64,000 bases of DNA, from NCBI RefSeq assembly GCF_013402875.1, contig NZ_CP058579.1:434001-498000 (forward strand), written 5' to 3'. The notes beneath the pieces were generated by a model. The model ran no database searches and had not been told where the DNA came from. It saw nothing but the letters and a program-made list of their open reading frames with translations. Below are positions 36,707 through 48,338 of the stretch, piece by piece; the first letter of the stretch is position 1; the number at the start of each line of letters is the position of its first letter. The stretch is from Halorarum salinum (GTDB lineage Archaea; Halobacteriota; Halobacteria; Halobacteriales; Haloferacaceae). The position numbers and the translations under genes were made by a program.

Positions 36707-38293
36707 CTACGTCCCGTCGAGGGTGATCGTCGTCGCCTCGGTGATGCGGTCGTCCCCGAGCAGTCGGTCGAGCGTCTCCGCGGGGACCGGCCCGTCGAGG
36801 TTGTAGACGGTGAGCGCCTCGCCGCCGATGGTCTCGCGGGCGTTGAACATTCCCGCGATGTTCACTCCGGCCTCGCCGAGCACGGTGCCGACGAGCCCGA
36901 TGACGCCCGGTTCGTCGCGGTTGCGCGCGACGAGCATGTGTCCGTACGGCCTCGCGTCGACGCGGTAGCCGTCGATGCGGACGATGCGGGGGTCCTCGCC
37001 CGCGAACAGCGTCCCGTCGACCGACATCGAGTCGTCGCCGTCCTCGACGGTGACGGAGACGACGCTCTGGAAGTCCTCCGTCTGGCGGGTCTTGCTCTCG
37101 GTCACCTCGATGCCGCGGTCCTCGGCGAGCTGGGGGGCGTTGACGGCGTTCACCTCGTACTCGAGCTGTGAGAACACGCCCTTCAGCGCCGATGCGGTGA
37201 CGAGGTCGACCTCCTCGTCGGCGATCTCCCCCTCGTAGTGGACCTCGACGGACGAGATGCGCTCGCCGAGCAGCTGGGCGGCGATGCGCCCGGCGGTCTC
37301 GGCGACGTCGATGTACGGCTTCACGCGGGGGAACGCCGACTCGTCCATCGAAGGGGCGTTCAGCGCGCTCGTCACCGGCTCCTCCGCGAAGGCGGCGAGC
37401 ACCTGCCGCGCGGCGTCGATGGCGACGTTCTCCTGGGCGGCCTCGGTGGAGGCGCCGAGATGGGGGGTGACGATGACGTCGTCGACGTCGAGCAGCGGGG
37501 AGTCGTCGGGGAGCGGCTCCTCGGCGAACACGTCGAGCGCGGCGCCCGCGAGCGGGCCGTTCTCGACAGCCTCCGCGAGCGCGGCCTCGTCCACGAGGCC
37601 GCCGCGGGCGACGTTGACGAGGTAGCCGTCGCCGAGCGCCTCCAGTTCCTCGGCGCCGATCATCCCCTCCGTCTCGGGCAGCAGCGGCGTGTGGACGGTC
37701 GCGAAGTCGGCCCGTTCGAGACAGTCGTGGAGGTCCTCGACGAGTTCGGCGCCGAACTGCTCGGCGCGCTCCTCAGAGATGTACGGGTCGAAGACGAGCA
37801 GGTCCATGCCGACCGAGTCGAGCCGCTTTGCGACCTCCTGGCCGACGCGGCCGAGGCCGACGATGCCGAGCGTCCTGTTGTTCAGCTCCCGGCCGAGGTA
37901 GTCGCCCTTCGCCCACTCGCCGTCCTTGAGGCGGGTGTGCGCCTGCGGGATGGAGCGGGCGACGGCGAACGCCATCGCGACGGTGTGTTCCGCGGCTGCG
38001 CGGATGTTCCCCTGCGGGGCGTTGGCGACGATGACGCCGTGGTCGGTCGCCGCGTCGATGTCGATGTTGTCGACGCCGACGCCGGCCCGCGCGACGATGA
38101 CGAGGTCGGGCGCCGCCTCGAACAGCTCCCGGCTCACGTCAGTGCCCGAGCGCACGACGAGCGCGTTCGCGTCCGCGACGGCATCCAGCAACGCCCCGCC
38201 TTCGAGGTCGTAGCCCGTCTCGACCTCGTGGCCCGCTTCCCCCAGTAACTCGATCCCGGCGTCGTCCACCGGGTCCGTGACGAGTACCTTCAT
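36707..38293 (-). CDS. serA: D-3-phosphoglycerate dehydrogenase
   Basis: First step of phosphorylated serine synthesis; 528 aa. RAGVGVDNIDIDAATDHGV, NAD-binding LGIVGLGRVGQEVAKRL, catalytic ARGGLVDEAALAEAV and PHLGASTEAAQENVA are present. After the catalytic part come an ASB-type domain and a C-terminal ACT domain (LVARNRDEPGVIGLVGTVLG) that usually binds serine for feedback control. ATG 38293 gives MKVLVTDPVDDAG. It is divergent from serB across an 815-nt gap. Confidence 0.95.
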   Translation of the reverse strand: MKVLVTDPVDDAGIELLGEAGHEVETGYDLEGGALLDAVADANALVVRSGTDVSRELFEAAPDLVIVARAGVGVDNIDIDAATDHGVIVANAPQGNIRAAAEHTVAMAFAVARSIPQAHTRLKDGEWAKGDYLGRELNNRTLGIVGLGRVGQEVAKRLDSVGMDLLVFDPYISEERAEQFGAELVEDLHDCLERADFATVHTPLLPETEGMIGAEELEALGDGYLVNVARGGLVDEAALAEAVENGPLAGAALDVFAEEPLPDDSPLLDVDDVIVTPHLGASTEAAQENVAIDAARQVLAAFAEEPVTSALNAPSMDESAFPRVKPYIDVAETAGRIAAQLLGERISSVEVHYEGEIADEEVDLVTASALKGVFSQLEYEVNAVNAPQLAEDRGIEVTESKTRQTEDFQSVVSVTVEDGDDSMSVDGTLFAGEDPRIVRIDGYRVDARPYGHMLVARNRDEPGVIGLVGTVLGEAGVNIAGMFNARETIGGEALTVYNLDGPVPAETLDRLLGDDRITEATTITLDGT

Positions 38294-38396
38294 GTCCCGA
38301 GGGAGCCGCGGCGCGTGGGTAAGCCTTTCCACGACGGCGGAACTCGCCCGCCGCCTCGTGGGTATCGTGGCGGTTCGGGCGGACGGTGCCGGGGCT

Positions 38397-38421
38397 CCAA
38401 CCCCTTCGTTTCAGGTGGAAA
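38397..38421 (-). promoter_or_regulatory. ORB-like motif (origin recognition box candidate)
   Basis: On the minus strand the site reads TTTCCACCTGAAACGAAGGG followed by GTTGG, close to the haloarchaeal/archaeal origin recognition box (TTCCA..tGGAAAC..aGGGG) from memory. It is a single copy in the gap between serA and serB; no orc1/cdc6 gene is in the window. Confidence 0.35.
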
Positions 38422-38605
38422 TTTTCGCGGTTCGGGCGGGTGTTTCGTGGGATTTCGGTGTTTTGGTGGAGGCGTCTCGTTTCGTCGCTCGTTCCGGGTT
38501 CCGTCGCATCGATCGGATCGCCGTTTTCGTGGCATCGAGTGGACCGCGATTTTCCACGTTACTGAGCAGACAACGATAACCGCGACGCCGAGCGGACCAC
38601 GACTG

Positions 38606-38862
38606 CTTGCCCACTGGCGTCCACCAGTTACCTCGGAGCGAGCACCTCGGAACTCACCCTCGCTCGCGTGAGCCTCCCCAGCCGATTCCATCGCTGGGCG
38701 CTTCGCGGGACTCGTGGTTCGAGTGACGCTTTTGGCGTCTCTCGTCATCACGAAAATCTTCGATTTTCGTACGACCGCGCTCGACCCGCGTGCTCTCGTT
38801 CGCTCCTTCGTCGCTCACGAGGGCGCGCCGGCTCGCTCATCCCTCGCACGCGTGTGCTCGCG
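38606..38862 (+). repeat. R1-type dispersed element, copy c
   Basis: Begins with CTTGCCCACTG..GTCCACCAG..ACCTCGGAGC, like copies at 1953 and (inverted) 12212. The core 38699-38804 is nearly identical to 43473-43368 on the opposite strand (about 101 of 106 positions by eye). It has an imperfect hairpin near 38720-38742 and a perfect one (cgaaaatc-ttc-gattttcg) at about 38751-38769. The rest of the 38294-39108 gap shows no gene. Confidence 0.65.
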
Positions 38863-39108
38863 CCACAGGGGCGCTCGCGTCACGCGCCCCAACCGCCAGC
38901 GTGCGTCACACCGGCTGACCGGGTGCGACGCTCGGCCGACCGTCCGGCGGGCGGGACTGAACGGGGCCGCGGGGGCTTTCGCGGTCGTCGCCAGCGTGGT
39001 CCAGTCGCGCAGCTGAACCCCCGGACGTCGCCAGCCGACCCCCGAACCACCGCGGCGAAGAATGGCCAGGACCACGGGGTTCAAGCCGCGGACGGCCGAC
39101 CCACGGGT

Positions 39109-39768
39109 ATGCACGTCGTCGCGTTCGACTTCGACGGGACGCTCTCGGACTCCGAGATGACGGTTCTGCTGGGCGATCGGGAGGGAGTCGCCGGGGAGAT
39201 GGCGGAGATCACGGAGCGGGCGATGAACGACGAGATCAGCTACGCCGAGAGCCTCCGGAAGCGCGCGGGCCTCCTGGAGGGGCTCGACGAGGGACTCGCG
39301 GAGGATGCGTACGGCGAGGTCAGCCTGCGGCCCGACGCGGCCGACGTGATCGAGCGCCTCCGCGAGCGAGGCCACCACGTCGCAGTCCTGACCGGCGGGT
39401 TCGAGCGCGGCGTCGAGCGGGCGCTCGAACGCGAGGGGGTCGAGGTGGACGAGATCGTCGCCAACCGGCTCCCGGTCTCGGGCGGTCGGCTCACGGGCAC
39501 CGTGGAGGGGCCGCTCATCGAGGGCACCAAGGACGAACAGCTGGAGCGGCTGGCCGACGAGCGGGACGTCCCCCTCGACCGGACCGTCGCGGTCGGCGAC
39601 GGGGCGAACGACCTCCCGATGCTGGAGGTCGCCGGGCTGGCGATCGGCTACGAGCCGAAGCCGGCCGTCGAACCGGCCTGCGACCTCGTCGTCGGGTCGA
39701 TGGCGGAACTCTCGGATCTGCTGGAGGACGAGGGGCTGCTGGTCCCCGACGTGCGGAACGAGCGGTAG
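39109..39768 (+). CDS. serB: phosphoserine phosphatase
   Basis: HAD-family phosphatase, last step of serine synthesis; 219 aa. Motif I is FDFDGTLSDSE, motif II VLTGGFERGVE and motif III VGDGANDLPMLEVAG. A four-helix cap with MNDEISYAESLRKRAGLLEG follows motif I, as in SerB. The ATG at 39109 gives the family start; the long open frame upstream is R1 repeat sequence. It is convergent with the class V aminotransferase gene and divergent from serA. Confidence 0.93.
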   Translation: MHVVAFDFDGTLSDSEMTVLLGDREGVAGEMAEITERAMNDEISYAESLRKRAGLLEGLDEGLAEDAYGEVSLRPDAADVIERLRERGHHVAVLTGGFERGVERALEREGVEVDEIVANRLPVSGGRLTGTVEGPLIEGTKDEQLERLADERDVPLDRTVAVGDGANDLPMLEVAGLAIGYEPKPAVEPACDLVVGSMAELSDLLEDEGLLVPDVRNER

Positions 39769-39808
39769 AAAACGACAGCTCCCGACCGAGTGCCGCCGCG
39801 CTTCGGCG

Positions 39809-40984
39809 CTACTCCAGTTCCGCTTCCGCGGCGTCGAGGCCCGCCTCGAGGTCCACGTCGACGCCGGCGTCGCCCATCGCCTCGCCGACGGTCCGGACCC
39901 CGCGGAGGATCTGCTCGTCCGACAGCGACCCCATGTTCGAGACGCGGAATATCTCCCCGCCGAGGTGGGCCTGCCCGCCCGAGATGGAGACGTTGCGCTC
40001 GGCGACGGCGTCGAAGAAGTCGTCGGCGTCGCCCCGGATGGACTCCGGCAGCGCGATCGCGGTCACCGTGTTCGACAGTTCCGACTCGCCATCGGGGTTC
40101 GAGAACAGGTCCAGCCCCATGCCGACGAAGCCCTCGCGGAACGCGGCGGCCTGGCGGCGGTGGCGCTCGATGCGGGTCGGCATCGTCTCCGACTCGATGC
40201 CCTCGACGGCGACCGCGAGCGCGCGGAACAGCGGGACCGCCGAGGTGAACGGCGTCTGGTGCTGGCCGGCCTTCCGCAGGTGCCAGTCGAGGTCCTCGTA
40301 GAACGGCGCCGACTCGCCGTCGAGGTGCTCCTCGACGCCGTCGGCCAGGTACATCGCGGAGATGCCCGGCGGCGTCTCGATGGCCTTCTGGGCGTCCGTG
40401 AGCGCGACGTCGACGTTCCAGTCGTCGACCCGGAACTCGGCGCCGCCGATGCAGGTGACGCCGTCGACGACGAACCGGGCGTCGTGCTCGGCCGCGACCT
40501 CGCCGACCGCCTCGGTGGGGTTCACCAGCCCCGTCGAGGTCTCGTTGTGGACCGTCGTGACGAGCGCCGTGTCGTCGGAGACGGCGGCCTCGACGTCGGC
40601 GACGTCGATCGACTCGCCCCAGTCGGCGTCCACCCGAACGACCTCGTCGGTGTACCGCTCGGCGATGCGGGCGAAGCGCCGGCCGAACTTGCCGTTGACG
40701 AGCGAGACGACCTCGTCGCCGTCGCCGACGAGGTTGGCGACCGCGGCCTCCATTCCCATCGTCGCCGTCCCGTTGAGGACGATGCTGGTCCCGCCGGCCG
40801 AGGTGGACTCGCCGTCCGGGGTCGAGCACTCGAACACGTAGTCCAGCCCGTCCTGTGCGCGTTCGTAGACCGCTTCGAAGTCGGCCGAGCGGTGCGACAC
40901 CATCGGTTCGCCCATCGCCGCCAGCACCTCCTCGCGGACCGGCACCGGCCCGGGGTTGAGCAGCAGGAAGTCGTCGTCGGTCAT
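39809..40984 (-). CDS. serC: class V aminotransferase, probable phosphoserine aminotransferase
   Basis: 391 aa, PLP-dependent, alanine-glyoxylate/serine-pyruvate aminotransferase-like. LLNPGPVPVREEVLAAMGEP is the family N terminus, GTATMGMEAAVANLVGDGDE the phosphate loop, VVDGVTCIGGAEF the cofactor Asp, and ALTDAQKAIETPPG the Schiff-base Lys. By sequence alone it could be a serine-glyoxylate type enzyme. Flanking serA and serB, and the absence of another candidate between them, suggest that it supplies the SerC step, as archaeal class V enzymes can. The gene symbol is therefore an inference. Confidence 0.75.
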   Translation of the reverse strand: MTDDDFLLLNPGPVPVREEVLAAMGEPMVSHRSADFEAVYERAQDGLDYVFECSTPDGESTSAGGTSIVLNGTATMGMEAAVANLVGDGDEVVSLVNGKFGRRFARIAERYTDEVVRVDADWGESIDVADVEAAVSDDTALVTTVHNETSTGLVNPTEAVGEVAAEHDARFVVDGVTCIGGAEFRVDDWNVDVALTDAQKAIETPPGISAMYLADGVEEHLDGESAPFYEDLDWHLRKAGQHQTPFTSAVPLFRALAVAVEGIESETMPTRIERHRRQAAAFREGFVGMGLDLFSNPDGESELSNTVTAIALPESIRGDADDFFDAVAERNVSISGGQAHLGGEIFRVSNMGSLSDEQILRGVRTVGEAMGDAGVDVDLEAGLDAAEAELE

Positions 40985-41013
40985 GACCTCGGGTTCCGTC
41001 GCGTGGGGGATAA

Positions 41014-43314
<2,301 letters not shown>

Positions 43315-43367
43315 CTTCCCTGCCGGCGCGCGCGACGCGAGCCCCCTCGTGGGGTTCTCGTGAGTGA

Positions 43368-43535
43368 AGCGAACGAGAGCACGCGGGTCGAGCGCAGTCG
43401 TTCGAAAATCGAAGATTTTCGTGATGACGAGAGACGCCACAGGCGTCTCTCGAACCACGAGTCCCGCGAAGCGAGCACACGCGCGCGAGGGACGAGCACC
43501 GCAGTGGAGCGAGCAATGCGAGCGACCGAGGAGCA
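43368..43535 (-). repeat. R1-type dispersed element, copy d (inverted)
   Basis: In the gap between the convergent ligA and ABC permease genes. 43368-43473 matches 38804-38699 on the opposite strand. Hairpins: cgaaaatc-gaa-gattttcg (43403-43421) and gagagacgcc-aca-ggcgtctctc (about 43429-43451), both perfect. Beyond 43473 the sequence resembles the minus strand of copy a (tgctc.tccctcgcgcgc). 43536-43689 shows no gene. Confidence 0.65.
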
Positions 43536-43689
43536 CAGCGGCCGCACCGACTCGACGACCGCGGGGGCTCTCCGGGACTGCTCCGCGACGACTGACCGAC
43601 CTGGAAGTCGATCGCTGCGGGGCCTTCTGATCGTACCCTCGTGACTTGCAGTTTCCGACGCTAGAACCCGAAGACTCGCCCGAAACCGC

Positions 43690-44532
43690 TCAGAGGTCGG
43701 CCAGTTCGAATCGCCACAGCCCCAGCAGCGGCGGCACCAGCAGCCACGCGACCAGCATCGCGATGGCGGCGATCTCCATGTTCGTCGCCCACTGGCCGGC
43801 CGCCTCGGGTCCGACCTCGCCGGCCGCCAGCAGCGTCCCGGCGAGGTACTCCCCGGAGATGATCTTGAACGAGCCCGTCGGGTTGAGGAGCCGCACCAGC
43901 CGCAGCACCTCGTTCCCGGTGAGCGGGAGCCAGCCGGGCGTCCCGCCCATCAGGAAGAACTGCAGGGGGAGCTGGAGGATCTGCCACAGCGGGACGAACA
44001 CGAAGTACACCGCGACGGCACCCGCGACCGCGAGCCGCTGGGACGGCACCGCCGCCGAGAAGCCGACCGCGATGGCGACGAAGACGGCCGCGAGGAAGAC
44101 GACCAGCAGCGTGTAGCCGACGTACGAGCCGACGTCGAACTGGAGCGGCCCGATCGCGAGCACGAACGCGGGCAGCAGGAACCCGACGACGACGGGGACC
44201 GCCATCGCGCCGGTCCGGCCGACCACCTTGCCGAAGACGACCTCGGCCCGGGAGTGGGGGAGCGAGAGCAACAGCTTCAGTGACCCCGACTCTCGCTCGC
44301 CCACGACCGCGCCGTAGGCGATGACGAGCGCGATGAGCGGGACGAGCGTCGTGACGAGCGAACCGTTCACGAGCCCCAGCATCGCGTTCGAGGAGAACGT
44401 CCCGCCGCCGGCCGGCCGGACGATGTAGGCGACCGCCGAGACCAGCAGGACGAAGAACGCCGACAGCGCCAGCAGCCAGCGCGAGCGCACCGCGTCCTCG
44501 AAGTCCTTGCGCGCGACGGCCTCCAGGCTCAT
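43690..44532 (-). CDS. ABC-2 type transporter permease
   Basis: 280 aa, about six membrane helices (LLALSAFFVLLVSAVAYIV at residues ~20-40; VPVVVGFLLPAFVLAIGPL; YVGYTLLVVFLAAVFVAIAV). The N terminus MSLEAVARKDFEDAVRSRWL is typical of the ABC-2/NosY-like family. It partners with the ATPase immediately upstream (ATGA overlap). The substrate is unknown; exporters of this family move lipids, drugs or assemble copper sites. Confidence 0.9.
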   Translation of the reverse strand: MSLEAVARKDFEDAVRSRWLLALSAFFVLLVSAVAYIVRPAGGGTFSSNAMLGLVNGSLVTTLVPLIALVIAYGAVVGERESGSLKLLLSLPHSRAEVVFGKVVGRTGAMAVPVVVGFLLPAFVLAIGPLQFDVGSYVGYTLLVVFLAAVFVAIAVGFSAAVPSQRLAVAGAVAVYFVFVPLWQILQLPLQFFLMGGTPGWLPLTGNEVLRLVRLLNPTGSFKIISGEYLAGTLLAAGEVGPEAAGQWATNMEIAAIAMLVAWLLVPPLLGLWRFELADL

Positions 44533-45464
44533 GCCCGCACCTCCTCGGTCGTGGCCACGTCCTCGCCCTCCGCGTAGTGGAGGAACAGATCCTCGAGGGA
44601 GGCCTCCTCGGTGGAGAAGTCCTTCACCGTGACGCCCTCCTCCTCCAGCGCGCCGATGACCCTCGTCTTCGCGTCGCTGTCGCAGGTGACGGTGACGGTG
44701 CCGCCGTCCGTGCTGGCCGAGGAGACGCCCGGGAGCGCGCGGACCGCCTCGACGTCGTCCTCGCTCGCCGCGTCGACGGTGACGACGAGCTGTTCCTCGC
44801 CGCCGACCGCGTCGCGCAGGCCGGCGATGCTGTCCTCCGCGACGAGTTCACCCTCGCGGAGGATGCCGACGCGGTCACACACCGCCTCGACCTGCCCGAG
44901 CACGTGGCTCGAGAAGAACACCGTCGCGCCCCGGCCGGCCTCCTCGCGGACGATGTCGCGCATCTCCTTGGCGCCCGCGGGGTCGAGCCCCGAGGACGGC
45001 TCGTCGAGGACGAGCAGGTCAGGGTCGCCCACGAGCGCCATCCCGAGCGCGAGCCGCTGTTGCATCCCCTTCGAGTAGCCGCCGGCCTTCCGGCCGGCCG
45101 CGTCGGCGATGCCGACGCGCTCGAGCATCGCGTCCGGGTCGCCCTCGACGCCCTTCGAGCGCATGGCGAACTCGACGTGCTTGCGGCCCGTGAGCCGATC
45201 GTACACGTCGTAACCCTCCGGGAGCACGCCGGTCCGCCGACGAACCGCGACCGACTCCGCCTGGGCGTCCCGCGAGAGCACCCGCACGCTCCCGTCGGTC
45301 GGCCGGACGAAGTCCAGCAGCATGTTGATGGTCGTCGACTTGCCGGCGCCGTTGGGGCCCAGGAAGCCGAAGACGGTCCCCTCCTCGACGGTGAGATCGA
45401 GGTCGCGGACGGCCGTGACGTCGCCGTACCGCTTCGTGACCCCGCGCAGCTCGATGGCTGGCAT
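44529..45464 (-). CDS. ABC transporter ATP-binding protein
   Basis: 311 aa. Walker A LGPNGAGKSTTINML, signature YSKGMQQRLALGMALVG, Walker B LLVLDEPSSGLDPAG and the His switch SSHVLGQVEAVCD are intact. A C-terminal ~80-residue domain (VTVDAASEDDVEAVRALPGV) is typical of CcmA/NatA-like ATPases with an extra regulatory part. The start at 45464 gives MPAIELRGVTKRYG and lies about 27 nt after a ctttattg box (leaderless). It is first of the two-gene operon and divergent from metY. Confidence 0.93.
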   Translation of the reverse strand: MPAIELRGVTKRYGDVTAVRDLDLTVEEGTVFGFLGPNGAGKSTTINMLLDFVRPTDGSVRVLSRDAQAESVAVRRRTGVLPEGYDVYDRLTGRKHVEFAMRSKGVEGDPDAMLERVGIADAAGRKAGGYSKGMQQRLALGMALVGDPDLLVLDEPSSGLDPAGAKEMRDIVREEAGRGATVFFSSHVLGQVEAVCDRVGILREGELVAEDSIAGLRDAVGGEEQLVVTVDAASEDDVEAVRALPGVSSASTDGGTVTVTCDSDAKTRVIGALEEEGVTVKDFSTEEASLEDLFLHYAEGEDVATTEEVRA

Positions 45465-45573
45465 GGGCCTCGCTACCCGCGGTTCACAATAAAGGGTTTT
45501 GGGACGGCCGTCAGCCGGCACCACTTGCCGTAACTGACGTGCATATCCCTATACAGAATTATGCTCATAGCAC

Positions 45574-46860
45574 ATGACCGACGAGGACGGACGCGGCGCC
45601 CGCACCCGCGCGCTCCACGCCGGCTGGGCCGGCGATCCGGGGACGGGCGCGCGGGCACCGCCCATCCACCAGACGACGTCGTACGAGTTCGCCGACGCCG
45701 AGACGGCCGCGGACCTGTACGCGCTGGACCGGGAGGGCGACGTGTACACCCGCATCTCGAACCCGACGACCCGGGTGCTCGAGAAGCGGCTCGCGAGCCT
45801 CGAGGGCGGGGTCGACGCGGTCGCCACCGCCTCCGGGATGGCCGCCATCGACGCCGCGACGAGCGTGCTCGCCCGTGGAGGGGACAACGTCGTCGCCAGC
45901 AGCGACATGTACGGCGGCACGAGCACGTACTTCACGCACATGGGCTCGCGACGCGGCGTCGACCTCCGGACGGTGCCGACGACCGACGTGGCGGCGTACG
46001 CCGACGCCGTCGACGACGACACCGCGTTCGTCCACGTCGAGACCGTCGCGAACCCGTCGCTCGTCACGCCGGACTTCGAGCGGGTCGCCGAGATCGCCCG
46101 CGAACACGCGGTCCCGCTCGTCGTGGACAACACGTTCGGCACGCCCGCCCTCTGCAACCCGATCGAACACGGCGCCGACGTCGTCTGGAACTCGACCACG
46201 AAGTGGATCCACGGCTCCGGGACGACCGTCGGCGGCGTGCTCGTCGACGGCGGGGCCTTCCCGTGGGATCACCCCGACGCCGACTACGAGGAGCTCTCCG
46301 GGGAGAACCCGGCCTTCGGCGTCGACTTCGCGGAGCGGTTCGGCGAGCGGGCGTTCGCGCAGGTCGTCCGCCACCGCGCGGTGCGCACGCTCGGCAACTG
46401 CCAGTCCCCCTTCGACGCCTGGCAGACGCTCCAGGGGCTCGCGACGCTCCCGTTGCGGATGGAACGACACTGCGCGAACGCACGCGCGGTCGCCGAACAC
46501 CTCCGGGACCACCCGGACGTCGCGTGGGTCACGTACCCCGGCTTCGAGGAGCACCCGACCCACGAGAACGCCGCGCGCTACCTCGACGACTTCGGCGGGA
46601 TGGTCGTCTTCGGCCTCGAGGGCGGCTTCGAGGCGGGCAGGCGACTCTGCGAGGAAGTCGAGCTGATCTCCTTTCTCGCGAACGTCGGCGACGCCCGGAG
46701 CCTCCTCATCCACCCGGCGAGCACGACCCACGCACAGCTCGGCGAGGACGAACAGCGCGCGGCCGGCGTGAACCCGGATCTCCTCCGGCTGTCGGTCGGC
46801 ATCGAGGACCCCGAAGACCTGATCGCGGACCTCGATCGGGCCATCGCGGAGGTGGTCTGA
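45574..46860 (+). CDS. metY: O-acetylhomoserine aminocarboxypropyltransferase (sulfhydrylase)
   Basis: Cys/Met-metabolism PLP enzyme, 428 aa, making homocysteine from O-acetylhomoserine and sulfide. RALHAGWAGDPGTGARAPPI is the MetY/MetZ N terminus, and YTRISNPTTRVLEKRLASLE and the Schiff-base Lys in NSTTKWIHGSG are diagnostic. The next gene, metX, follows without a gap, so the two steps are coupled. An A/T-rich cctatacag box precedes the ATG. O-succinylhomoserine use is not excluded but metX points to the acetyl form. Confidence 0.93.
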   Translation: MTDEDGRGARTRALHAGWAGDPGTGARAPPIHQTTSYEFADAETAADLYALDREGDVYTRISNPTTRVLEKRLASLEGGVDAVATASGMAAIDAATSVLARGGDNVVASSDMYGGTSTYFTHMGSRRGVDLRTVPTTDVAAYADAVDDDTAFVHVETVANPSLVTPDFERVAEIAREHAVPLVVDNTFGTPALCNPIEHGADVVWNSTTKWIHGSGTTVGGVLVDGGAFPWDHPDADYEELSGENPAFGVDFAERFGERAFAQVVRHRAVRTLGNCQSPFDAWQTLQGLATLPLRMERHCANARAVAEHLRDHPDVAWVTYPGFEEHPTHENAARYLDDFGGMVVFGLEGGFEAGRRLCEEVELISFLANVGDARSLLIHPASTTHAQLGEDEQRAAGVNPDLLRLSVGIEDPEDLIADLDRAIAEVV

Positions 46861-48087
46861 GTGGCGGAGACCGCACCGGTCGGCGAGTTCCGGTTCGCCT
46901 GCGGCGAGACGATCGAGGATCTGGAACTCGCCTACGAGACGTACGGCGAGTTCGACGGCTCGAACGCGGTGCTCGTCTGTCACGCGCTCACCGGGAGCCA
47001 CCACGTGACCGACTCGGGGTGGCGCGAGGATGGTGAGGGGACCTCCACGGCCGGCCAGGCCCGCGCCTGGTGGAACGACGTCGTCGGGCCGGGGAAGGCG
47101 GTCGACACGACGGAGTACTACGTCGTCTGCGTGAACGTCCCCGGATCCTGTTACGGCTCCACGGGGCCGGCGAGCGAGCGCGACGACGGCGAGCCGTGGG
47201 GGACCGACTTCCCGCCGGTCACGGTCGGCGACTGGACGCGCGCACAGCGGCGGCTGCTCGACGAACTGGGCGTCGGACGCCTCCACGCGGTCGTCGGCGG
47301 CAGCGTCGGCGGGATGAACGCCCTCGACTGGGCGAAGCAGTTCCCCGACGACGTGCGCCGCGTCGTCCCGGTCGCGACGGCCGCGCGGCTCGACGCGCAG
47401 TGTCTCGCCATCGACGCCGTCGCTCGCCGGTCCATCACGACGGACCCGAACTGGAACGGCGGCGACTACTACGGCGACGGACCCGACCCCGACGACGGGC
47501 TGGCGCTCGCCCGCCAACTCGGGCACGTGATGTACCTCTCGAAGGGGTCGATGGAGCGGAAGTTCGGCCGCCGCGCCGCCGGTCGGGACGGGCGCCGGGA
47601 CGACTTCCCGGAGGACCCTGCGGGGGCGTTCTTCCCGTACCGGGAGGTGGAATCGTACCTGGACTACAACGCGCGGTCGTTCACCGACCGGTTCGACGCG
47701 AACAGCTACCTCTACCTCACCCGGGCGATGGACGACTACGACCTCGCGTCGGAGTACGGCTCGGACGCCGACGCGCTGGCCGCCTTCGAGGGCGAGGCGC
47801 TGCTGCTGTCGTTCACGGCCGACTGGCACTTCACCGTCGAGCAGTCGCGGTCGCTGGCGGCCGCGTTCGAGTCGGGCGGGGCGCCCGTGGCCCACCACGT
47901 CGTCGAGTCGGACCACGGCCACGACGCGTTCCTCGTCGAACCGGAGTCGGTGGGGCCGCCGCTCCGGGACTTCCTCGCGGACGGCGTCGAGGGCCGGGCG
48001 GTCCGCGACGAGGGGACGGCGCCCGACGGCGGGGACGGGAGCCGGGAGCGACGCGCACCGGTCCACGCGAGCCTGTTCCCGGGGTGA
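46861..48087 (+). CDS. metX: homoserine O-acetyltransferase
   Basis: Alpha/beta-hydrolase fold acyltransferase, 408 aa, GTG start immediately after the metY stop. [11 protein letters not shown], the nucleophile elbow [20 protein letters not shown], the acid Asp near [13 protein letters not shown] and the His in [13 protein letters not shown] are present. It activates homoserine as O-acetylhomoserine for metY. The final ~35 residues are an acidic/Gly tail without similarity to the domain. Start choice is constrained by adjacency to metY. Confidence 0.93.
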   Translation: MAETAPVGEFRFACGETIEDLELAYETYGEFDGSNAVLVCHALTGSHHVTDSGWREDGEGTSTAGQARAWWNDVVGPGKAVDTTEYYVVCVNVPGSCYGSTGPASERDDGEPWGTDFPPVTVGDWTRAQRRLLDELGVGRLHAVVGGSVGGMNALDWAKQFPDDVRRVVPVATAARLDAQCLAIDAVARRSITTDPNWNGGDYYGDGPDPDDGLALARQLGHVMYLSKGSMERKFGRRAAGRDGRRDDFPEDPAGAFFPYREVESYLDYNARSFTDRFDANSYLYLTRAMDDYDLASEYGSDADALAAFEGEALLLSFTADWHFTVEQSRSLAAAFESGGAPVAHHVVESDHGHDAFLVEPESVGPPLRDFLADGVEGRAVRDEGTAPDGGDGSRERRAPVHASLFPG

Positions 48088-48338
48088 TCGGTCGGGACAT
48101 CCGGCCGTTGATTCGGGGGCTGACAGGCGGCTCTGTCGCTCCGCCGGCGGGTGAGCCGCGCGACCGCTCGACCGCCGGCGGCGTCGGTCACGTCACGGGA
48201 GGTCTGGCCGCGGTATCCGGTTTGAACCCTCGGGTGCTCGTCCGCCGGAGCGACGCCGTCGACACCTACCGCGGTGCGTGGGAGCCGCCGAACTCGGAGC
48301 CGTCGATTACAAACCGATGCGTCCCGAACGCCGATCCG

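Noticed and set aside
38668-39108. N-terminal extension of serB through R1 copy c
   Set aside because: The extension translates repeat DNA; the HAD motif begins right after the ATG at 39109.
43360-43644. Open frames across R1 copy d
   Set aside because: They run through hairpins in several frames and translate repeat sequence; no start signal or domain.
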